Source of the DNA: Tsukamurella asaccharolytica | GTDB lineage: Bacteria; Actinomycetota; Actinomycetes; Mycobacteriales; Mycobacteriaceae | Assembly: GCF_007858435.1 (NCBI RefSeq) | Contig: NZ_VIGW01000002.1 | Coordinates: 434,001-498,000 of the forward strand | DNA length: 64,000 nt | Direction: 5' to 3' | In this document: positions 56,535 to 64,000 of the stretch, piece after piece | Numbering within the stretch: position 1 is the first letter of the stretch | Layout: every line of letters starts with the position of its first letter | Notes under the pieces: model-generated | Seen by the model: only the letters and a program-made list of their open reading frames with translations | The model's database searches: none | What the model was told of the DNA's origin: nothing | Made by a program: the position numbers and the translations under genes

Positions 56535-57044
56535 GTGCATATCAACCCTTACGGCGAGGGCCCGGTGCTGCTCGCGGTCGAGCTGGCGAACGATCCGGCC
56601 GTCGACCTCGCCGATCTGGTCCGACGGTGCGCCGCGCACGACATGCTCGTCGAGACCGTCGGCGCGGAGGACTTCGCCGGCTGCCGCGCCCTGATCGACG
56701 CCTGGCTCACCGTGGTGGACGCGGAGGACGTCGCCACCCGGGTCGAGCGGCTCAATGCACTGCTCGCCGAGCACGCCTCGCATCCGCGCGTCACCGACCA
56801 CGCCGGAACCGGCTGGCACATCCACTACCGCGAGTCCGGCGCGACGCTCACCGGCCAGCTCGCCGTGCTGATCCTCACCGGGACCGCTCTGCACCTGACC
56901 ACGCGCGGCATGAACCGCCTGGGGCGGTGCGCATCGTCGGACTGCGCGTCGGTGTTCGCAGACGTCTCCCGCAACGGTCGCCAGCGGTACTGCTCACCCC
57001 GCTGCGGCAGCCGCGAGGCGGTGCGCCGGCACCGCGCGAGTTGA
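56535..57044 (+). CDS. CGNR zinc-finger protein
   Basis: A 169-residue protein typical of the CGNR family. The N-terminal ABATE-like domain is followed by a C-terminal zinc motif with C-x4-C ... Y-C-S-P-R-C and an 'NGRQRYCSPRCGSREAVRRHR' style end. Probably a regulator. GTG 56535 is preceded by TGTAAT at -12 to -7, suggesting a leaderless transcript. Confidence 0.83.
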   Translation: MHINPYGEGPVLLAVELANDPAVDLADLVRRCAAHDMLVETVGAEDFAGCRALIDAWLTVVDAEDVATRVERLNALLAEHASHPRVTDHAGTGWHIHYRESGATLTGQLAVLILTGTALHLTTRGMNRLGRCASSDCASVFADVSRNGRQRYCSPRCGSREAVRRHRAS

Positions 57045-57067
57045 TTCAGGGGACCGCGCCTCCCCTG

Positions 57068-57112
57068 AGCTGCGCGGAAGCGGAGGGATTGAACCTCGGA
57101 TGGTTTCACCCA
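57068..57112 (-). pseudogene. Degenerate 3' half of tRNA-Ser (attachment-site remnant)
   Basis: About 45 bp match the 3' half of the tRNA-Ser(TGA) gene at 60829-60874 (same orientation) with a handful of mismatches and a one-base gap: the acceptor strand, T-arm and part of the variable arm, ending within the conserved 'GGTGAAACCA'. The 5' half is missing. This is the expected displaced core of a tRNA-integrated element. Confidence 0.72.
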
Positions 57113-57282
57113 GCGGCCCTCCGCGCTGTCCTCCGACGTACGGTGCAGGAGCGCTCCGCCCGGCGCCCATCGACGCCCGACTCGCTCCCCTCAGCCGCCA
57201 CGAGCCACGCGGCGCTGATCACTTCGCGTCACCCAGGCGTCGCTCCTCGGGGCGAGCAGCGATGCCCATCTACGATTCCGTC

Positions 57283-57771
57283 ATGGGCAAGCACTCGTCG
57301 GGCGAATCACCAGACCTGTCTGGGAAGCTGCTCATCGCGACGCCCATCTGCCTGATCATGGGCGTTTTCGCCATCTGGATCGGCATCGTGACGATTCACG
57401 AGCCCGCGACGTGCGACCTCAAGACGATGACAGCAGCGGACCTGTGCGAACTCGGACGGAAGATGCTGGATGAGAAGGTGATCGACAATGGGCGCTCGAA
57501 CCCGCCCGACGGGAGGTACCGCACGCTCGATCAGCAGGAGGCGTACAACCGCGTCGCTGCGCCCGCTTACGTACTGGTCGGTGTCGCGTTCACCGTTGGG
57601 TCGATTTGGCTCGGCGTTCTACAAACTCGCGGACTGCGGGCACGGCGGCGGATTCGCCAACAACGGAACGGTAGGACGAAACTTCGCGAACGGCAGGAGC
57701 ATGACAGCACCTCTAACAAGCCTGCGGTCGCCTCGTCCCAGACTGAGCACACGGGAACTGATACCACGTGA
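57283..57771 (+). CDS. Two-TM membrane protein (island)
   Basis: A 162-residue protein with two transmembrane segments (about residues 17-36 and 97-117) separated by a roughly 60-residue extracytoplasmic domain, and a highly basic, then Ser/Thr-rich C-terminal tail. ATG 57283 is preceded by TACGAT 6 nt upstream, a leaderless-type -10; an in-frame ATG at 57262 also exists. No family recognised. Confidence 0.65.
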   Translation: MGKHSSGESPDLSGKLLIATPICLIMGVFAIWIGIVTIHEPATCDLKTMTAADLCELGRKMLDEKVIDNGRSNPPDGRYRTLDQQEAYNRVAAPAYVLVGVAFTVGSIWLGVLQTRGLRARRRIRQQRNGRTKLRERQEHDSTSNKPAVASSQTEHTGTDTT

Positions 57772-57788
57772 GCACACACGACGCCTGC

Positions 57789-57953
57789 TTAGGTGACGCC
57801 CGATGCACCTCGGAGGATCCCCTCATGAAGCTTCTCACCCATTAACTCGACGCGAACTGCCCCGTCATCCACCCGCCCGAAGGCGAGCGAGGGGTCGAGG
57901 CCGGTCCCTCGGAGCCCGGTCACGCCCGTGGCGCCGATGGAGGCCGGCGACAT
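57789..57953 (-). CDS. Possible small ORF or gene fragment
   Basis: A 54-codon minus-strand frame from ATG 57953 with Gly/Leu/Asp/Val-rich sequence and high third-position GC. No ribosome binding site of quality and no recognised homology; it may be a decayed remnant. Confidence 0.25.
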   Translation of the reverse strand: MSPASIGATGVTGLRGTGLDPSLAFGRVDDGAVRVELMGEKLHEGILRGASGVT

Positions 57954-57989
57954 CCCAATCTAAGGCCAACAGCATCCCCCTAGACACAA

Positions 57990-58022
57990 AAGAGGCCGTC
58001 AGCTTGATGCTGACGGCCTCTT
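57990..58022 (-). terminator. Intrinsic terminator for the lipoprotein gene
   Basis: A 14-bp perfect stem (AAGAGGCCGTCAGC and complement, loop 58004-58008). On the minus strand the stem is followed by TTTTGTGT, so it ends the minus-strand lipoprotein transcript. Lies about 170 bp past the gene stop. Confidence 0.85.
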
Positions 58023-58193
58023 CTGATGCTCACCGGCCCTGCTGCCACACTGATGCCAAAATGAGTGACCCCTAACCTCGCTCGGGATCCACGGCACCTG
58101 CGCGTCCCGACCGCAGCAAGCCGGTTTCATTGTGGCCTAATACCTTTGACTACCCTGTGCGAATCAGAACGGAACAGGTCGGTCCCCTCCTGG

Positions 58194-59324
58194 CTACTTG
58201 TCCCCCGCGGCCTTGAGGATCAGGTACGCCGCAGCAACCGCTTGCCGGGACTGCACTTCTGTTGCCTGGCCGATGAAGGTGAGATGTCGGCCCACCTGCG
58301 CGACACAGGCTACGAACGCCTCCTGCGGAACGCATCCGGCATTGTCGTCAGGCACGCCAGGGACCGACTGCGGAGTGCCCACAAGAAGTACCGACTTCGC
58401 CGCTGTCGCCGCCGCCTGGTCCTTGAAGCGCATGACGCTCGTCAAGGTCGTGCGCCCGACGAGCTGCAGACCGGCGAGCGTTCCGGCGGTCCCTATGCTC
58501 AGCTCGAAGACGTGTGGCGTCATCCAGCCGCCGAACAACCCTATCTCGTCAGAGAGCCCGAAATAGCTCGGATCTGCCGACTTGATGGTCCGCGAGACTA
58601 TCCCGTCGACGTCCATGGTGACTCTCGGGCGAGATTCCCCAGGCGGCATTTGCGCGGGCGCGTATACGTGGAGGTTCTTGATCTGAGCCTTTATCGCTGC
58701 AGTAGTCAATCGAGTCTGCGTCGCTGCGTCCGGCTTCGTGGTGCCCTCAGTGAACGCTGCGGCGACGGCAACCATGCCCGCCCCCGCGAACGAGACCTCG
58801 ACGCGAACCGCCTTGGTTCCACAGTTGCCGGTTGCCACAGGTTCGATCACTTGGACCGCACGGCGAGCCGCTGCGTCATCCCGGAAGCGGAGCAAACCGA
58901 CGGTGAGCCCCTTCTGCTTATCGGCACTCGTAGCTCGGGCCATGAAGCCTGTCAGGACCTGACCTGGGCCTACTTCTGCCACATTTTGCCTGGTCAGAAT
59001 GCACTGGCCGCCCTCCGTGGTGAAGTACCCGGTGTTGAAGACAGGCAGCGAGCCTGCGGCAGGCGTGGCAATCTCAGGATCGATCTCCCGCGGGTTCACA
59101 ACTGCGTCCGCGACACGCCAGCCCTCCTGCTGCCACGCGTCTGCATCTGTCTTGGCTACGACATTGCGCGGCGTGGTCGGATAGTTCCCGGTGTCCAGCT
59201 TCGGAGCAAGCGATGATGGCGCGACGGCGGTCCCCGCCACCGTCGACGAGCACCCGGTCAGTAGCAGTACCGCCGCACCGGTGATGCTGGCGATAGTCTT
59301 CCGTCTCCCCATGCCAGGGAGCAT
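58194..59324 (-). CDS. DUF7373-type lipoprotein (island)
   Basis: A 376-residue secreted lipoprotein: N-terminal signal peptide with lipobox L-L-T-G-C (C25 from ATG 59324; ATG 59312 would shorten it by 4 residues), a linker, then two similar halves, each with an 'RFRDDAAARRAVQVIEP' / 'RFKDQAAATAAKSVLL' style segment and paired cysteines. Resembles the DUF7373 lipoproteins frequent in Nocardia, Tsukamurella and Gordonia. Function unknown. Confidence 0.75.
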   Translation of the reverse strand: MLPGMGRRKTIASITGAAVLLLTGCSSTVAGTAVAPSSLAPKLDTGNYPTTPRNVVAKTDADAWQQEGWRVADAVVNPREIDPEIATPAAGSLPVFNTGYFTTEGGQCILTRQNVAEVGPGQVLTGFMARATSADKQKGLTVGLLRFRDDAAARRAVQVIEPVATGNCGTKAVRVEVSFAGAGMVAVAAAFTEGTTKPDAATQTRLTTAAIKAQIKNLHVYAPAQMPPGESRPRVTMDVDGIVSRTIKSADPSYFGLSDEIGLFGGWMTPHVFELSIGTAGTLAGLQLVGRTTLTSVMRFKDQAAATAAKSVLLVGTPQSVPGVPDDNAGCVPQEAFVACVAQVGRHLTFIGQATEVQSRQAVAAAYLILKAAGDK

Positions 59325-59503
59325 ATCGGTTACTAAACCATCAGAATAGAAATGGGAACGCCGGCCCTGGGACTGACAGGAACAAGACGGCCCCCACACG
59401 CAGAACAAGCTCTTTACGACGGGTTCGCGGATTCGGGCCACCCAGGGGTTGATACTGTCCGTCTTCTCACGTCACGAAGCTCGCGAAGGGGCACGAACCG
59501 GAC

Positions 59504-60505
59504 ATGCAATACCTACTAGTGCTCGTCGTCATCGTTACCGTCGTCAGCTTCATTGTGAAGCAACTACCCGCCGTGCTCACCCTCGCGGCCATCACGGCCG
59601 CGATCTACCTGACCTACCGCACGATTCGACACATCAGGATGAAGCGCTACTTCGGTAGCGAGCCATTCCAAGCGCGCAAGGCCCAGCTATCGGGCGTCGT
59701 CGCAGAACACAACGACATCTCGGACTACGTCGCCGATATCCGTCGCACTGGCTCGTTTCAGCTAGGAGGCGCTACCACCGGTCAACACGCGCACCTCGCC
59801 CAGTTCCAGAACACAAGCCGACACAAGTACAAGCGCGACCGAAACACGGCCGACTACGGCGCGACAAACGTTCACAACTGCTCGCTCCAGGTGGTCCGCA
59901 ACGCCAGCTCCGACCCGCTCAAGTATGTGATGAAGTACTTCAACATCAAGGCGGACGAGCAGCACCTCGCCAGAGTCGAGGACCTTGGCCGGGACATCGG
60001 CCGCCTCGAAGGGGCCCTAGCGAACCTGCAACGCCGCGAGCAGGAGATCACCAAGTCGTTCAACCCGCCCGCATTCATAATCAAGCACTACGCCGACGAG
60101 TTCATGACACAGGTCGGCGTCACCCTCTCGCCGATCGAGGTCCCCTACCCCCGATACGTGTTCGAGTACGTCAGTGCCGGAGGCAACAGCTCCCAACGAA
60201 CCGTCGTCGACATGCACGGGCAGGCCATCGACGCGCTGATAGAGATGATGGCGCAGCGGATCCGGTTCCGGAACAGCGCCGCAGGCCAACGCGCACTGAT
60301 GACCTCCTCGCTGCGGAACTCGATCAAGGCACGCGACGGTTACGCCTGCCGGAACTGCTCGGCATCGGTGGCAGTCGAGCCGAACTTGCTCCTGGAGATT
60401 GACCACATCATCCCGGTGTCGCGCGGCGGCATGTCAACCGCCGACAACCTCCAGACACTCTGCTGGCGATGCAACCGTTCGAAGTCGAACAAGATGCCAG
60501 CCTAA
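59504..60505 (+). CDS. Membrane-anchored HNH endonuclease (island)
   Basis: A 333-residue protein with two N-terminal transmembrane helices (about 2-18 and 22-39), a central charged region with a coiled-coil (about 150-190) and a C-terminal HNH nuclease: C282/C285, D300-H301, C320/C323 then N-R-S-K. No homologous family was recognised. A membrane-tethered nuclease on a small tRNA-borne island suggests an anti-phage or plasmid-exclusion function (inference). ATG 59504; the best upstream GAAGGGG lies 13 nt away. Confidence 0.72.
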   Translation: MQYLLVLVVIVTVVSFIVKQLPAVLTLAAITAAIYLTYRTIRHIRMKRYFGSEPFQARKAQLSGVVAEHNDISDYVADIRRTGSFQLGGATTGQHAHLAQFQNTSRHKYKRDRNTADYGATNVHNCSLQVVRNASSDPLKYVMKYFNIKADEQHLARVEDLGRDIGRLEGALANLQRREQEITKSFNPPAFIIKHYADEFMTQVGVTLSPIEVPYPRYVFEYVSAGGNSSQRTVVDMHGQAIDALIEMMAQRIRFRNSAAGQRALMTSSLRNSIKARDGYACRNCSASVAVEPNLLLEIDHIIPVSRGGMSTADNLQTLCWRCNRSKSNKMPA

Positions 60506-60836
60506 GCCGCCTGTTTTGGAAGCCCGGGCGCATCTCACCCGTCGCGCGCCTGGTTCGCCGTCGCCCCAAGCTTCTCGATCAGACGACTGGAATGCACACG
60601 CCGGCCAGGGGGCCTACAGGAACAAAGAACAGCCCGTGCCTACGTGGCCGGGGCACGCCGACGGTGGGGTGCTAGCACTCCGTGTGTAGGGGCACACCGA
60701 TCCCAAGGACCTCGGGCGCGCCGCCGCAGCGCTTGCACACCCCTGACCCTCCCCAGCGGTTCTCGCGTGGGGATTTGTGGGGATCAACGCGTGAGGGAAG
60801 GTTCCTCAGCTAGCGAGAAACCTTTCCCGAGCTACG
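60506..60836. other. Non-coding spacer between the HNH gene and tRNA-Ser
   Basis: 330 bp without a convincing gene. Around 60590-60645 a roughly 45-bp segment resembles one at 59350-59395 (shared ACGCCGGCC and ACAGGAACAA cores), an imperfect direct repeat flanking the HNH gene. Confidence 0.45.
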
Positions 60837-60921
60837 CGGAAGCGGAGGGATTTGAACCCCCGGTGGTTTCACCCACGCTCGCTTTCAAGGCGAGTGCATT
60901 CGGCCGCTCTGCCACGCTTCC
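60837..60921 (-). tRNA. tRNA-Ser (anticodon TGA)
   Basis: Minus-strand class II tRNA: acceptor GGAAGCG / CGCTTCC, discriminator G, long variable arm 'CGTGGGTGAAACCACC', anticodon loop CTTGAAA with TGA. No encoded CCA. Its 3' half is duplicated at 57068. Confidence 0.95.
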
Positions 60922-61091
60922 CTAGCGCGGTACGATACCGGACCCACCAGGCAGGCACTGCTCAGCGCCGCTCACCGGAACGACCTCTTCCTCGCTGTCG
61001 TCGGGATCGCATGCCCGACCCCGGCGCGTCACGGTCTCCTCGTCGCACCACAGCAGGCGCGACGGCCACGCCCATGTGCTACCCATGAAGT

Positions 61092-62057
61092 ATGAGGGCC
61101 ATCGGCGTCGACGAGACCACGCAGGACCTGCGGCTCATCGACCTCCCGATCCCCGAACCAGGCCGTGGCGAGGTGCGCATCGCGGTCGCGGCGACGGCGG
61201 TCAACCGCGCCGACCTCATGCAGCGCCGCGGGCTGTACCCGCCGCCGCCCGGCGCGAGCCCGATCCTGGGCCTCGAGGTCTCGGGCACCGTCGACGCCGT
61301 CGGCCCGGAGATCGAGGGCATCACCGTCGGCGACGAGGTGTGCGCGCTCCTGTCCGGCGGCGGCTACGCCGAGTACGCGCTCGCGCCCGTCACCCAGTGC
61401 CTGCCCGTCCCCGCCGGGGTCTCCCTCGTCGACGCGGCGGCGCTCCCCGAGGTGGCCTGCACCGTCCACTCCAACGTCGTCACCGAGGCGGGGCTCCGCG
61501 CCGGCGAGACCCTCCTGATCCACGGCGGCGGCAGCGGGATCGGCACTCACGCCATCCAGCTCGGCAAGGCCCTCGGGGCGACGGTGGCCGTCACCGTCGG
61601 CTCCGAGTACAAGGCGGGGCGCTGCCGAGACCTCGGTGCCGACCTCGTGATCGATTACCGCGAACAGGATTTCGCGGAGATCCTGCGAGATCGGGCCGAC
61701 GTGATCCTCGACATCATGGGTGCGAAGTACCTGCCCTCCAACGTGAGCGCCCTCGCGCCGCACGGCCGACTCGTGATCATCGGGATGCAGGGCGGCGTCG
61801 AGGGAACCCTGAACATCGGTGCGCTGCTGAAGAAGCGAGGTCGGGTCAGCGCCACGAATCTGCGTGGCCGTCCCGCCACCGGGCCGCACAGCAAGGCCGA
61901 GGTGGTGGCTGCGGTCCGCGCCCACGTCTGGCCTCTCGTCGCCGACGGTGCTGTGCGCCCCGTCGTCTCCGCTCGACTCCCGCTCGCTGAGGCGGCCGCC
62001 GCCCATGACCGCTTGAACTCCCCTGAGTCCGTCGGAAAGGTGCTCCTGACCCCATGA
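61092..62057 (+). CDS. NAD(P)H quinone oxidoreductase, zinc-independent MDR family
   Basis: A 321-residue medium-chain dehydrogenase/reductase of the PIG3/quinone oxidoreductase type. N-terminal GroES-like part with 'AVNRADLMQRRGLYPPPPGASPILGLEVSG', then a Rossmann NADPH site 'IHGGGSGIGTHAIQLGK' near 141-157. It lacks the metal-binding cysteines. Reduces quinones or enals with NADPH. It overlaps the next gene's start by 4 nt (ATGA), indicating an operon. Comparable gene (Rv3777) occurs in this neighbourhood in mycobacteria. Confidence 0.9.
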   Translation: MRAIGVDETTQDLRLIDLPIPEPGRGEVRIAVAATAVNRADLMQRRGLYPPPPGASPILGLEVSGTVDAVGPEIEGITVGDEVCALLSGGGYAEYALAPVTQCLPVPAGVSLVDAAALPEVACTVHSNVVTEAGLRAGETLLIHGGGSGIGTHAIQLGKALGATVAVTVGSEYKAGRCRDLGADLVIDYREQDFAEILRDRADVILDIMGAKYLPSNVSALAPHGRLVIIGMQGGVEGTLNIGALLKKRGRVSATNLRGRPATGPHSKAEVVAAVRAHVWPLVADGAVRPVVSARLPLAEAAAAHDRLNSPESVGKVLLTP

Positions 62058-63043
62058 TCGACGACCTCGCCGCCCTCCTCCTCGAGGCACAGATCGCCTT
62101 CGCGCGTCGCCAGCTCCGGGACACCGCATACCACTCGTTGGTGATCGACGAAGTGGACCACGCGCTCGGTGTCGCCTCCGAGCTGACCCTCGCCCAGGCC
62201 GTCACCCCTGACATGATCAAGGCCGTCGCCGCGAAGTACACCGTGCAAGTGCCCGTCGAGGGCGCCATTCCCGAGCTCGTCGGGGAGATCGCCGGCCGCC
62301 TGTACCGGCACACGGTCAACGACAGCACCCGCCTCGACGAGGTCATCGACAGTCACAACTTCGAGAAGCTGCTGGGCACGGTGACGGAGATGGACCTCAC
62401 CGGGCGGGTTCTGCAGGCCCTGTCCGAGAGCCCGGTGACCGAGGACGCCGTCACCTCGATCCTGCACACCGCGGCCACGTCCGCGGCCGACGACGCCAAC
62501 CGCGTCCTCGCCCGGAACGCGGTGACGCGCACCGTCGCCGGCGTCGCGGCCCGCGCCCTCCGCCCCGCACTCCCCGCGCTCGGCCAGAGCGCCGATGCGG
62601 CCGCCCGACGGGGCGTGCGATTCGCCCTGCGCCGCGCCGCCACCGAGGGCGATGAGACCCTCGCCGACGCCGTCCGCGAATTCTGGCGCCAGCACCGCGA
62701 GAGCGCGGTCGCCGAGTACCGAGGGGTGCTCACCGACGGCGACGTCGAAGACCTGGTGGTGCTGATCTTCGAGTTCTGGCGCACCTTCCGCGACACCGAC
62801 TACTTCCGCGCGCTGCTCGACGAGGGCATCGACCACGTCTTCGACAAGTACGGCAACGCCTCGCTCTACGAGCTGCTCGCCGAGCTGGGCGTGGGGCGCG
62901 AGGACATGATCGAGGAGGCCCTGCGCTTCGGCCCGCCGGTCATCGCGACGCTGGACGAACGCGGCGTCATCGAGGACCTGTTGCGCCGCCGCCTCACCCC
63001 GTTCTTCGAGTCCGCGGAGTACCGCGCAGCGATCGGCGACTGA
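62054..63043 (+). CDS. Hypothetical cytosolic protein
   Basis: A 329-residue, mostly helical protein with a coherent length and no signal or membrane segment; several Arg/Asp/Glu-rich helices and 'VIFEFWRTFRDTDYFRALLDEGIDHVFDKYG' near the C-terminus. Co-translated with the quinone oxidoreductase. No family recognised. Confidence 0.72.
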   Translation: MIDDLAALLLEAQIAFARRQLRDTAYHSLVIDEVDHALGVASELTLAQAVTPDMIKAVAAKYTVQVPVEGAIPELVGEIAGRLYRHTVNDSTRLDEVIDSHNFEKLLGTVTEMDLTGRVLQALSESPVTEDAVTSILHTAATSAADDANRVLARNAVTRTVAGVAARALRPALPALGQSADAAARRGVRFALRRAATEGDETLADAVREFWRQHRESAVAEYRGVLTDGDVEDLVVLIFEFWRTFRDTDYFRALLDEGIDHVFDKYGNASLYELLAELGVGREDMIEEALRFGPPVIATLDERGVIEDLLRRRLTPFFESAEYRAAIGD

Positions 63044-63049
63044 CGGATC

Positions 63050-63691
63050 TCACGCGAACGCGGCCACCAGCACCACGACGGCGGCCACCGCGACGATCGC
63101 GCCGCCCGCGACGGTCACGATCCGCCGCATCCGCGCCGTGGAACGCGCCCGCAGCACCGCGCCCAGACCGACGAGGACGAGATTCCACCCGACCGAGGCG
63201 ATGCCGACGCCGATCGTGAAGGCCGTCGCCACCGGCGGCCGGTGCAGCCCCTCCCCCATCCCGACGGCGATCGCGCCGAAGTAGACGAGCGGGAAGGGGT
63301 TGACGGCCGTCAGCCCGAAGAACATCGCGTAGCGCGCCCAGCCGGCACCGTCGCCGACGGCATCGGCACCGTCGGACTCCTCCGCGACGGGACGGAAGCC
63401 GTTGCGCACCATGACGACCGCGACCACGAGCAGGAGGACGCCGCCCACGGCGGCGGGCCAGCGGCCCCACTGCGCGACCAGGGGCGTGAGGACGGAACCC
63501 GCCGCGAGCGCGAGCACCGCGAAGAGCAGATCGGCGGTGCCGACCCCCGCGGCCGCCGGGACGGCACGGCGCCAGCCTCGCGAGGCGCCCTCGTGCAGGA
63601 GCATCACGCCGATCGCGCCGAGGGGCAGTACGGCCCCGAGGCCGGCGAGGATCCCGGCACCGAACGCCGTCGCCAGCGCCGACGGTTCCAC
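63050..63691 (-). CDS. LysE-family transporter
   Basis: A 213-residue membrane protein with six hydrophobic segments and the LysE/RhtB hallmark 'GAVLPLGAIGVMLLHEGASRGWRRAVPAA' in the first 50 residues, plus 'NPFPLVYFGAI' near residue 130. Exports amino acids or similar metabolites. GTG 63691 is 3 bp after the stop of the upstream gene. Confidence 0.85.
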   Translation of the reverse strand: MEPSALATAFGAGILAGLGAVLPLGAIGVMLLHEGASRGWRRAVPAAAGVGTADLLFAVLALAAGSVLTPLVAQWGRWPAAVGGVLLLVVAVVMVRNGFRPVAEESDGADAVGDGAGWARYAMFFGLTAVNPFPLVYFGAIAVGMGEGLHRPPVATAFTIGVGIASVGWNLVLVGLGAVLRARSTARMRRIVTVAGGAIVAVAAVVVLVAAFA

Positions 63692-63694
63692 CCG

Positions 63695-64000
63695 CTAACC
63701 CAGGGAGGCGAGGGCGCGGACCAGTTGATCCACGTCGTACGGGGTCGAGTAGGGAGCGAGCCCGACGGTGACCGCGCCCCCGTACTCGGGTACGCCCAGG
63801 CCGGCGAAGTACCGGCTGGGCACGTTCGACAGCGCGCACACGCCGTTATCGGCGAGACGCTTGGCCGCCTTGGCGGCCGGCACGCCCGGCATCGTGAACG
63901 AGACCGTGGGCACCCGCCGCTCGGCGCGACCGATGATCGCCACCTGCGGCGCGGAGGCCAGCGAGTTGAGCAAGTAGGACAGCAGCCGCTGCTGGTACTG
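63695..64000 (-). CDS. Cysteine desulfurase-like aminotransferase (C-terminal part)
   Basis: About 101 codons of the C-terminus of a class V PLP aminotransferase, cut by the window end. 'RVPTVSFTMPGVPAAKAAKRLADNGVCALSNVPSRYFAGLG' matches the C-terminal small domain of cysteine-desulfurase-like proteins. Next to the quinone oxidoreductase, it mirrors the mycobacterial Rv3777/Rv3778c pair. Confidence 0.82.
   Translation of the reverse strand, partial: QYQQRLLSYLLNSLASAPQVAIIGRAERRVPTVSFTMPGVPAAKAAKRLADNGVCALSNVPSRYFAGLGVPEYGGAVTVGLAPYSTPYDVDQLVRALASLG

Larger units (their letters stand above)
57772..58193. other. Intergenic region of the island
   Basis: About 420 bp with no strong gene. It contains a terminator (57990-58022, minus strand) and a 54-codon minus-strand frame at 57789-57953, which looks coding-like by GC pattern but ends close to the membrane gene; it may be a gene fragment. 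The rest is AT-mixed spacer. Confidence 0.5.
57068..60836. mobile_element. Small genomic island at tRNA-Ser(TGA)
   Basis: A 3.8-kb segment bounded by the intact tRNA-Ser(TGA) at 60837 and its degenerate 3' copy at 57068. It holds a membrane protein, a lipoprotein and a membrane-anchored HNH nuclease, with lower gene density than the flanking core. No integrase remains, so it is an immobile remnant or a satellite-like element. Confidence 0.6.

Noticed and set aside
60469-60689. Plus-strand open frames between the HNH gene and tRNA-Ser
   Set aside because: They overlap the end of the HNH gene and the island boundary, and have no ribosome binding site or recognisable sequence.

Overview
ORGANISM AND TYPE. 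The window is very GC-rich actinobacterial DNA, and most of it (1 to about 48.8 kb) is an integrated siphovirus prophage. A mycolic-acid-bearing Mycobacteriales host (Tsukamurella, Gordonia, Rhodococcus or a relative) is suggested by three things: the phage carries a LysB-type mycolylarabinogalactan esterase; the chromosomal flank has a pat-type aminotransferase plus a quinone oxidoreductase near a cysteine-desulfurase-like gene, recalling the mycobacterial Rv3772 to Rv3778c neighbourhood; and several chromosomal genes look leaderless. The genus is not proven by anything seen here. PROPHAGE LAYOUT. Everything except the lysogeny operon is on the minus strand, so it reads right to left. The early module (45.1 to 27.9 kb) starts with a Cro-like regulator and an excisionase-like HTH protein, then about 30 small tightly overlapping genes (typically ATGA, GTGA or TGATG junctions). 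Among these are a Cas4/RecB-like exonuclease, a DUF2303 protein, a possible ssDNA-binding protein, a J-domain-like protein, a DNA methyltransferase, a primase/helicase-type replication protein, a RusA resolvase and a zinc-binding DNA-associated protein. The late module (27.5 kb to the left edge) is in canonical order: a small low-complexity gene, HNH nuclease, terS, terL, portal, MuF-like protein, scaffold, decoration protein, major capsid protein (E family), connectors, major tail protein, tail assembly chaperones with a -1 frameshift, a 1624-residue tape measure with two peptidoglycan-hydrolase-like domains, distal tail and Gp37-like proteins, several minor tail proteins, LysB, a multidomain LysA, and holin-like membrane proteins. 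The left prophage end lies outside the window. The lysogeny operon (45.3 to 48.7 kb, plus strand) encodes an XRE-type regulator, an ImmA-like metallopeptidase, a DUF3263 protein, a second XRE protein and a tyrosine integrase. The integrase abuts the 3' end of tRNA-Arg(ACG), the probable attachment site. CHROMOSOME. From 48.8 kb there are tRNA-Arg and tRNA-Ser(GCT), an ECF sigma factor / Asp23 envelope-stress cluster, a pat-like aminotransferase with a thioesterase, a hypothetical protein, an acyltransferase-3 membrane protein, a zinc-ribbon protein, a TSUP permease and a CGNR zinc-finger protein. Between 57.07 and 60.84 kb lies what looks like a small decayed genomic island at tRNA-Ser(TGA): a degenerate copy of the tRNA 3' half marks its far end, and it carries a small membrane protein, a lipoprotein and a membrane-anchored HNH nuclease, but no visible integrase. 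Core genes resume with a quinone oxidoreductase, a hypothetical protein, a LysE-type exporter and a truncated cysteine-desulfurase-like gene. MOST NOTABLE SIGNALS. A perfect 34-bp inverted repeat flanks an AT-rich spacer next to the replication gene (candidate origin or MITE). LysA carries in-frame Shine-Dalgarno/ATG pairs at both domain junctions. There is an array of four operator-like motifs between the divergent regulators, a long leader hairpin behind a TTGACA promoter before the late genes, and the tRNA-Ser island.
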